This document shows, in pieces, positions 13,889 through 19,644 of a DNA stretch of 19,644 bases. The stretch covers positions 1 through 19,644 of the forward strand of contig WLMD01000016.1 of the NCBI GenBank assembly GCA_009700405.1, written 5' to 3'. The notes under the pieces are model-generated. The model was not told the origin of the DNA and ran no database searches. It saw only the letters and a list, made by a program, of their open reading frames with translations. The DNA is from Actinomycetota bacterium. Its GTDB lineage: Bacteria; Actinomycetota; Actinomycetes; Nanopelagicales; Nanopelagicaceae. The translations under genes and the position numbers were made by a program. Numbering within the stretch: the stretch's first letter is position 1; the number at the start of each line of letters is the position of its first letter.

Positions 13889-13919
13889 TACTTCCTTAAG
13901 TCGATCAATTGGAGTGTAG

Positions 13920-14198
13920 ATGGCAAAGAAAGTTTTGGTTATTTGCGGCACAGGCGTAGCTACATCAACCGTCGTTGCAATGAAAATTAAAACTTTCTGC
14001 GAATCTCGAAACATCGCTGTAGTCGTCACTCAAGGAAAAGTAATGGACATTGTGCGTGGCATCGAAGGGTATGACCTCATCGTTGCGACCACCCCAATCC
14101 CATCCAAAATCACTATTCCTGTTATTCAGGGACTTCCTTTCTTAACTGGAATAGGTGTCGACGCAACTTTGGAGAAGATCGCACAAGCATTGAGCTAG
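13920..14198 (+). CDS. PTS EIIB component, galactitol type
   Basis: This 92-residue EIIB has the length of GatB. It has the phosphocysteine C9 in MAKKVLVICGTGVATSTVVA (the CGTGVATS loop) and GYDLIVATTPIPSKI. It passes phosphate from EIIA to the sugar bound by EIIC. GGAG lies six bases before ATG. EIIC follows after 39 bases. The substrate is unknown; galactitol or a related polyol is the family expectation. Confidence 0.93.
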   Translation: MAKKVLVICGTGVATSTVVAMKIKTFCESRNIAVVVTQGKVMDIVRGIEGYDLIVATTPIPSKITIPVIQGLPFLTGIGVDATLEKIAQALS

Positions 14199-14237
14199 CC
14201 CGACATACAGGCTGGCAAACTACTCAGTGAGGAGAAT

Positions 14238-15611
14238 GTGTTGGACGGTTTTCTTGCATCATTCAGTAAGTTGTTCCTCGACCTAGGAGCATCCATTGCA
14301 CTACCAATCCTGATTACAATTTTCGGAGTCGCTTTGGGTGAGAAACTCCCAAGAGCATTCCGAGCCGGCGTAACCATTGGTATCGGATTTATCGGTATTG
14401 GTCTCATCGTTGGCCTTCTATTTGGTCAAGTTGGACCAGCAGCTGAAGGACTTGCTCATCGTTTCAATGTGAGCCTCAACATTGTTGATGTTGGCTGGCC
14501 GGCCAGTGCAGCTATTGCATTCGGCGCGAAAGTCGGCGCAATCATCATTCCAGTCTGTTTACTTTTAAATGTTGTTCTACTTGCCGTTGGTCTCACAAAG
14601 ACATTCGATATTGACTTGTGGAACTACTGGCACTTCGCATTTATTGGTGGACTCGTATCAGGAATTACCCACAGCTACGCAAAGGGAATTGTCACAGCAT
14701 GTATAGCCATGATGTTGACACTTGCTTTGGCTGACTGGGCCGCTCCTCGAATTCAAGCGCACTATGACTATCCAGATATCTCCTTCCCTCATGGAACATC
14801 AGCTCCATATGCGCTCTTAGCATTCCCACTCAACTGGGTATTCGATCGCATCCCAGGATTTAAGAATCTCAAGGCAGATCCAGATTCAATCCAAAAACGC
14901 TTCGGAGTTTTTGGTGAGTCAACAATGCTTGGCCTTGGAATCGGAATAATTCTTGGAGTTGCAGGATTTGGATTAAGCGATCCACGTGCTGACATCATCA
15001 AGATCCTTGGTCTTGGAATCAACCTAGCTGCAGTAATGCTTCTCCTCCCACGGATGGTTGCCATTTTGATGGAAGGTTTAGTCCCAATTTCAGAAGCTGC
15101 ACGCACCTTCGTCCAAAAGCGTTTCCCTGGCCGTAAGTTCTACATCGGTCTAGATTCTGCTGTAGTAATTGGACAACCTGCAGTTATCGCAACTTCCTTA
15201 ATCTTGGTGCCTGTTGCATTGCTCACAGCAATCGCACTTGCACCAATGGGAAACAAAGTTCTACCACTTGTCGATCTTGCAACAATTCCATTTATTGTGG
15301 CACTCATGGTTCCGATATTCGGTGGAAACATTATTCGTGCTGTTGTCGGTGGAGCCATTGCGATTGGTGGAGGTTTGTTCATTGCAACTGCAATCGCACC
15401 TACACTTACCTCAATTGCAGTTGAATCAGGCTTCAAGAATGCAACAGGTGGAAACATCTCATCTCTAGTAGATGGCGCAAACCCTATGACAGGGCTTTTC
15501 TACTGGCTCAGTGATGTCGGCGGATGGCTTGGTATTGGAGCCTTGGGCCTATTAACCCTGGCCTTTGCCATCTGGGTGAAGATCAAAGTTAAGAGCACAA
15601 TCTCGGCTTAA
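14238..15611 (+). CDS. PTS EIIC component, galactitol type (membrane permease)
   Basis: This 457-residue integral membrane protein has about nine to twelve hydrophobic segments and the length of GatC. Conserved-looking stretches are LGASIALPILITIFGVALGE, AFRAGVTIGIGFIGIGLIVG, WPASAAIAFGAKVGAIIIPV, FGESTMLGLGIGIILGVAGF, GLDSAVVIGQPAVIATSLIL and NISSLVDGANPMTGLFYWLS. It forms the substrate channel and works with EIIA and EIIB to import and phosphorylate a polyol. The start is GTG at 14238 or TTG at 14241; GAGGAG at 14229-14234 fits the TTG spacing better, giving 456 residues. A terminator follows. No sugar-phosphate dehydrogenase or aldolase is adjacent. Confidence 0.92.
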   Translation: MLDGFLASFSKLFLDLGASIALPILITIFGVALGEKLPRAFRAGVTIGIGFIGIGLIVGLLFGQVGPAAEGLAHRFNVSLNIVDVGWPASAAIAFGAKVGAIIIPVCLLLNVVLLAVGLTKTFDIDLWNYWHFAFIGGLVSGITHSYAKGIVTACIAMMLTLALADWAAPRIQAHYDYPDISFPHGTSAPYALLAFPLNWVFDRIPGFKNLKADPDSIQKRFGVFGESTMLGLGIGIILGVAGFGLSDPRADIIKILGLGINLAAVMLLLPRMVAILMEGLVPISEAARTFVQKRFPGRKFYIGLDSAVVIGQPAVIATSLILVPVALLTAIALAPMGNKVLPLVDLATIPFIVALMVPIFGGNIIRAVVGGAIAIGGGLFIATAIAPTLTSIAVESGFKNATGGNISSLVDGANPMTGLFYWLSDVGGWLGIGALGLLTLAFAIWVKIKVKSTISA

Positions 15612-15620
15612 CTTTTTAGG

Positions 15621-15667
15621 AAAACTAGGAGCCCTAAGTACTAGCACCACGGGGCTCCTAGTTTTTT
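15621..15667 (+). terminator. intrinsic terminator after EIIC
   Basis: AAAACTAGGAGCCC (15621-15634) pairs perfectly with GGGCTCCTAGTTTT (15652-15665) over 14 bases, around a 17-base loop that itself holds a small CTA/TAG pairing. A run of six T ends at 15667. It closes the EIIB-EIIC unit and isolates putA. Confidence 0.93.
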
Positions 15668-15674
15668 GCCCTTT

Positions 15675-15680
15675 TACAAT
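15675..15680 (+). promoter_or_regulatory. candidate -10 element of putA
   Basis: TACAAT, one base from consensus, lies right after the terminator. It would start transcription near 15687 and give a leader of about 35 nt containing AAAGGTAGG before the GTG at 15722. The -35 region is inside the terminator stem and is poor. This position rules out the TTG at 15680 as the putA start. Confidence 0.5.
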
Positions 15681-15721
15681 TGAAAAGATGCATAGGATTG
15701 GCACGAAAGGTAGGTCTCCTC

Positions 15722-18700
15722 GTGCAATTAGAACATTTAGATCCCTTGCCCACGCATCGTGATATCGATTTACTTGTAGATCCAACTATTTTATTAGTAA
15801 GTAGCCTGCTACAAGAATCGCAATCACAAAGAACTCGTCATGATGAGGCAAATCGCAGAAGATTTGCACGGTTACTCAAGAACCCTGACGCAATAGCGCT
15901 GACAATGTCTCTCACTGATGAAGTGATGCGGATGACTTCTGTCCCTCGAGCCGCAAGAACCTTTCGCCGAATTTCTAAATTAGCAAATGTCGAGGGCCTG
16001 GGGCTTATTGATTACATCGGAATAAAGATTGCTAGTCCCTTTTCAAAATTCTTCCCTGGTCTAGTTATGAAAATTGTGAATCTTAGAGTTCGCATGGCAG
16101 CTAACGGAATCATTCTGCCAGCCGAGGAGGCTTTGCTTTCTCGCCACATCACAAAACGGGTAGCCGATCATGCACGTTTAAATATCAACGTATTAGGTGA
16201 AGCAGTCCTTGGAGATCATGAAGCGGCAGAGCGTTTGAAATCTGTCATGGCAATGGTTGCGCGACCAGAAGTTAACTACGCATCCGTGAAAATTTCGTCG
16301 GTAACTAGTCAATTAATTACCGTTGACTACCAAGGATCCGTGAAACGAGTTTCAGACGGACTCAGACTTTTATATCGCGAAGCACAAAAGCACGGCACAT
16401 TCATAAACCTTGATATGGAAGAGTTTCGCGATCTTTCCATTACCGTTGAAGTTTTCATGAAATTGCTCGATGAGAGCGAATTTGAATCGATGACCGCCGG
16501 AATCGTGCTGCAGGCTTATCTACCCGAATCACATGCTGTTTTCGCGCAATTGGTTGCCTGGTCAAAAAGGCGCCATGAGCGCACAGGGGCGAGCATTAAA
16601 ATTCGCCTAGTAAAGGGCGCAAACCTTGCGATGGAAAAGGCCGAGGCGGAATTACATGGATGGGTAGCCGCGCCATATGACAGCAAAGCCGCTGTTGATG
16701 CAAGTTATGCACGGCTCATCGACACCGCACTTGACCCAGCACATTTTCCTGCCGTCCGCATAGGAATAGCCAGCCATAATCTCTTTCATCTGGCATGGGC
16801 GATTCAAGTGGCAAAGTCACGTAAAGTCCTGGCGCAGTTAGATATCGAAATGCTTGAAGGAATGGCAAATGCTGAAGCGCTGGCAGTTGTACACGAGGTG
16901 GGCAACGTACTTCTTTACACGCCGGTTACTCGCCACGATGACTTCCCTGCCGCGGTCGCGTATCTTGTTCGACGCCTGGATGAAAACACTTCCCTCGAGA
17001 ATTACCTCCGTGCCTCTTTTGATATGACTCTCGGAAACAAAAGTTTTGAAGACCAGAAGAAGCGCTTCCTTGATTCTGTTACTCAACGCCATTCAATTTC
17101 AACTCAGTCACGACGTCACGGTTTGCCACCTCATGATTGTGACGAACTCTTTGCACGTGGAATATTTGAGAATGAAAGCGATGCCGACTCTACTAATCCC
17201 ATTTTTCAAAGCGAACTAGAAGCTGCTTGGGAAAAATTGGATAGTGCACATGAAATGCATCTTCCGCTTGTTATCAACGGAAAGGAAATCCTTACTGAAT
17301 CCGTTGAACTAGGCCACGATCCAAGTAACGAGGGAAAGACCTGGTATCGCTATAGCGTTGCCAACGCCGACCAGATCGATTTGGCCGTTGCAACCGCGCA
17401 AGCTTCTTTTCAAAGCTGGGAAGATTTAGGCGCAGTTGCTCGTGGAGCAATATTGGGTAGCGCAGCGACGATTATGGAATCTGAGCGTGCAGAGACAATC
17501 GCAATCATGGCTCTTGACTCTGGAAAAACTATTTCGGAGGCTGATCCAGAAGTTAGCGAGGCAATCGATTTTGCTCGCTACTACGCACTGTCGGCTCAAC
17601 AGAAAGAGCAAGGATCTAAGCCTCTAGGTGTCGTACTCATCGTGCCACCGTGGAATTTTCCATATGCAATTCCTATGGGTGGAGTTTGTTCGGCTTTAGC
17701 TGCTGGCAATGCGGTTATCCTCAAACCTGCTCCAGAAACTGTAGCTACAGCATGGAAGATTGCTCAACAATTGTGGGAAGCGGGCGTCCCGAAAAGCGTT
17801 CTGCAATTTGTTCCCACGCGCGATGATGAGGATGGAAAGCATCTCGTCACCCATAAAGGCGTCAATGGAGTAATCCTCACTGGTGGTTTTGAAACGGCGG
17901 CGCTCTTTACATCGTGGAAGCCTGAAATTCGCTTGATGGCTGAGACAAGTGGAAAGAATGCGATATTAATTTCTGCAAGTGCCGACATTGATAGCGCGGT
18001 AAAAGACTTAGTTCAGTCGGCTTTTGGTCATGCTGGTCAAAAATGTAGTGCAGCAAGTTTGGCGATTGTAGAAACGAGCATCTACGAAAATCCATCGTTC
18101 TTTAGGCAACTAAAAGATGCGGTCGAGAGTTTGAGTGTCGGAGCGGGTCGCAACTATTCGACATCAACGGGCCCAATCATTAGACCGGCTGGACCCTCGC
18201 TACATCGCGCACTTACACAATTAGATTCCGGCGAAAGCTGGCTAATTCAACCCCGGCAAATTGATAGCTCGGGGCACATGTGGTCCCCCGGAGTTAAATT
18301 AGGAGTTAAGCCAGGATCATGGAGTCACCGCAATGAATGGTTCGGTCCAGTTTTGGCCATCATGCACGCACCAGATTTCGAAACTGCAATTGACTGGCAA
18401 AATGCAACCGATTTCGGATTGACTGCTGGCGTGCACGCACTTGATGAGAAAGAGTGCGAACTCTGGATATCTCGCATCGAAGCTGGAAATCTTTACGTCA
18501 ATCGTGGAACAACAGGCGCAGTAGTGAACCGTCAACCATTCGGAGGTTGGAAGCGAAGCAGTGTCGGACCAACATCAAAGGCTGGCGGCGCCAACTATCT
18601 CAATAATTTACGTAATTGGGATTCTCTGACAGATCTTTCAGAGCTCATTGAATCTTCTTCACATTGGTGGGATGCAATTGGAAGCAAGGCCATCGATGCC

Positions 18701-19126
18701 TCTGGATTATTAGTTGAGCGCAACTATCAACTCTATAAAATCTCGCATCGCACATACGTCGTCAGAATTGACGAATCCACCTCGCTAGATGCGATTAATT
18801 ACATTCACTGGGTCGGAGAGAAAACTGGTTCCACAATTGAATTCAGTACCGAGCGAGAAAATATCCGAGTCGCCCACGCAATAGTTGAATCTGTATCTGA
18901 TCTTGCTGCTCGCCTAGTTAGCCCAGAGAAGGTTCGCTGGCTGAGTAACGAGCTCCTGCCGGCTTCGGTTCTTCTCAATAAAGGTATTTCCGCTGATACC
19001 AGGCCAATTGCTGCGCGGGGCGATGTTGAGTTGCCACGCTGGGTTTTGGAACAAAGTGTCTCTATAACCAACCATCGATACGGAAACGTTGGAGCTGGAC
19101 CTCGACCGCGCATTACGATGGAGTAA
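15722..19126 (+). CDS. putA: bifunctional proline dehydrogenase / L-glutamate gamma-semialdehyde dehydrogenase PutA
   Basis: PutA oxidises proline to P5C with FAD, then to glutamate with NAD. From the GTG at 15722 it has 1134 residues. The N-terminal arm and PRODH barrel cover about 1-470: YASVKISSVT, INLDMEEFRDL, KIRLVKGANLAMEKAEAELH near 293, and VRIGIASHNLFHLAWAI. The ALDH domain covers about 500-950: IVPPWNFPYAIPMGG (W644), general base E741 in MAETSGKNA, nucleophile C775 in GHAGQKCSAAS (34 apart, as usual), and RQPFGGWKRSSVGP. About 190 further residues form a C-terminal domain seen in longer PutAs. There is no N-terminal ribbon-helix-helix, so it does not regulate DNA. AAAGGTAGG supports this GTG; an in-frame TTG at 15680 lies in the -10. 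sdaA overlaps its stop. Confidence 0.95.
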   Translation: MQLEHLDPLPTHRDIDLLVDPTILLVSSLLQESQSQRTRHDEANRRRFARLLKNPDAIALTMSLTDEVMRMTSVPRAARTFRRISKLANVEGLGLIDYIGIKIASPFSKFFPGLVMKIVNLRVRMAANGIILPAEEALLSRHITKRVADHARLNINVLGEAVLGDHEAAERLKSVMAMVARPEVNYASVKISSVTSQLITVDYQGSVKRVSDGLRLLYREAQKHGTFINLDMEEFRDLSITVEVFMKLLDESEFESMTAGIVLQAYLPESHAVFAQLVAWSKRRHERTGASIKIRLVKGANLAMEKAEAELHGWVAAPYDSKAAVDASYARLIDTALDPAHFPAVRIGIASHNLFHLAWAIQVAKSRKVLAQLDIEMLEGMANAEALAVVHEVGNVLLYTPVTRHDDFPAAVAYLVRRLDENTSLENYLRASFDMTLGNKSFEDQKKRFLDSVTQRHSISTQSRRHGLPPHDCDELFARGIFENESDADSTNPIFQSELEAAWEKLDSAHEMHLPLVINGKEILTESVELGHDPSNEGKTWYRYSVANADQIDLAVATAQASFQSWEDLGAVARGAILGSAATIMESERAETIAIMALDSGKTISEADPEVSEAIDFARYYALSAQQKEQGSKPLGVVLIVPPWNFPYAIPMGGVCSALAAGNAVILKPAPETVATAWKIAQQLWEAGVPKSVLQFVPTRDDEDGKHLVTHKGVNGVILTGGFETAALFTSWKPEIRLMAETSGKNAILISASADIDSAVKDLVQSAFGHAGQKCSAASLAIVETSIYENPSFFRQLKDAVESLSVGAGRNYSTSTGPIIRPAGPSLHRALTQLDSGESWLIQPRQIDSSGHMWSPGVKLGVKPGSWSHRNEWFGPVLAIMHAPDFETAIDWQNATDFGLTAGVHALDEKECELWISRIEAGNLYVNRGTTGAVVNRQPFGGWKRSSVGPTSKAGGANYLNNLRNWDSLTDLSELIESSSHWWDAIGSKAIDASGLLVERNYQLYKISHRTYVVRIDESTSLDAINYIHWVGEKTGSTIEFSTERENIRVAHAIVESVSDLAARLVSPEKVRWLSNELLPASVLLNKGISADTRPIAARGDVELPRWVLEQSVSITNHRYGNVGAGPRPRITME

Positions 19127-19644
19127 TGACAATCCCACTTGGTCGACTGAGCATCTTCGACATGTTTCGATTGGGAATTGGTCCATCTAGTTCTCACACT
19201 GTTGGTCCAATGCGTGCGGCACTTAATTTTGCGCAGTCCCTAGAGGTTGACGGATTTATGGATCAAGTTAGCGCGATCACTATTGAGCTTTACGGTTCAC
19301 TCGGTGCCACCGGTCGCGGACACGGAACTGATCGAGCAGTGCTTCTTGGCTTAAGCGGATATCACCCTGAAACGGTTCCTTCTTCTGTTGTCACCTCACT
19401 ACCAACAACAATTAGTGCCGAAGGAACTTTGCTGCTTCTCGGAAAAAAATCCGTAGTAATCGCTGCAGATGCAATTAGTTTTCAACCTCGAGTCAGTATT
19501 GATTACCACCCAAATGCACTGAGGTTTCGAGCGCACAATTCACTAGGGTCGGAAGTAACAAATGCAGTCTATTTTTCTATCGGAGGCGGATTTGTTGCCT
19601 CGGAAGCAGAACTCAAAGAAGCAGAGGAGTTCGTCGCTCATCAA
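19126..19644 (+). CDS. sdaA: L-serine ammonia-lyase (serine dehydratase), N-terminal part (cut by window edge)
   Basis: The first 173 codons lie in the window. It opens MTIPLGRLSIFDMFRLGIGP followed by SSSHTVGPMRAALNF, the signature of iron-sulfur serine dehydratases, and has GSLGATGRGHGTDRAVLLGL and FSIGGGFVASEAE. These belong to the SDH beta domain; the 4Fe-4S catalytic domain with its cysteines is beyond the window. It deaminates L-serine to pyruvate and ammonia. The ATG overlaps the putA stop by one base (TAATG) with GGAG two bases before, so translation is coupled to putA. Both genes degrade amino acids to central metabolites. Confidence 0.95.
   Translation, partial: MTIPLGRLSIFDMFRLGIGPSSSHTVGPMRAALNFAQSLEVDGFMDQVSAITIELYGSLGATGRGHGTDRAVLLGLSGYHPETVPSSVVTSLPTTISAEGTLLLLGKKSVVIAADAISFQPRVSIDYHPNALRFRAHNSLGSEVTNAVYFSIGGGFVASEAELKEAEEFVAHQ

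Noticed and set aside
15680..15721. N-terminal extension of PutA from TTG 15680
   Set aside because: The TTG overlaps a near-consensus -10 (TACAAT), and the GTG at 15722 has a better ribosome site.
15722..16000. DNA-binding ribbon-helix-helix at the PutA N-terminus
   Set aside because: The first 90 residues show no such motif, and the protein is shorter than trifunctional PutA.

Overview
The window looks like a chromosomal segment of a free-living actinobacterium with unusually modest G+C. The order rpmG-hadA-hadB-(murB)-tRNA-Trp-secE-nusG-rplK-rplA-rplJ-rplL-rpoB, with tRNA-Thr and tRNA-Met ahead of rpmG, is the actinobacterial arrangement known from Mycobacterium and Streptomyces. The A/T-rich codon use, very short intergenic gaps and many ATGA/TAATG overlaps fit a streamlined lineage such as the freshwater acI/Nanopelagicales group. 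That placement is inference; no marker was searched.

Left block (about 1-6160, all on the minus strand). Transcription runs secE, nusG, rplK, rplA, rplJ, rplL. A very strong terminator follows, then two genes that do not usually sit here: a small membrane protein and a secreted protein with a degenerate M23-like fold. The start of rpoB follows, cut by the window edge. A structured rplJ leader with a terminator-like hairpin lies between rplA and rplJ. tRNA-Trp precedes secE.

Middle block (6270-10741). A class I aspartate-type aminotransferase on plus converges on a minus-strand unit rpmG-hadA-hadB-murB, in which each later gene overlaps the one before it by a few bases. tRNA-Met and tRNA-Thr lie just upstream. 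A zinc-free quinone oxidoreductase-like gene (minus) is divergent from the next block.

Right block (10790-19644). Three tightly joined plus-strand genes encode a COG3375-type GNAT acyltransferase, an enolase-superfamily NSAR/OSBS enzyme and an internally duplicated membrane protein. This set suggests conversion of D-amino acids to L-amino acids through N-succinyl intermediates. Next comes a complete galactitol-type PTS (EIIA divergent from EIIB-EIIC) with a palindrome in the divergent promoter. After a terminator come putA (proline to glutamate) and the first part of sdaA (L-serine to pyruvate). The right half therefore reads as amino-acid and polyol scavenging.

Several genes that open a transcription unit lack a Shine-Dalgarno sequence and have a TAnnnT -10-like hexamer 6-7 nt before the ATG, the layout of leaderless actinobacterial mRNAs. 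No mobile element, CRISPR array, integrase or attachment site was seen.
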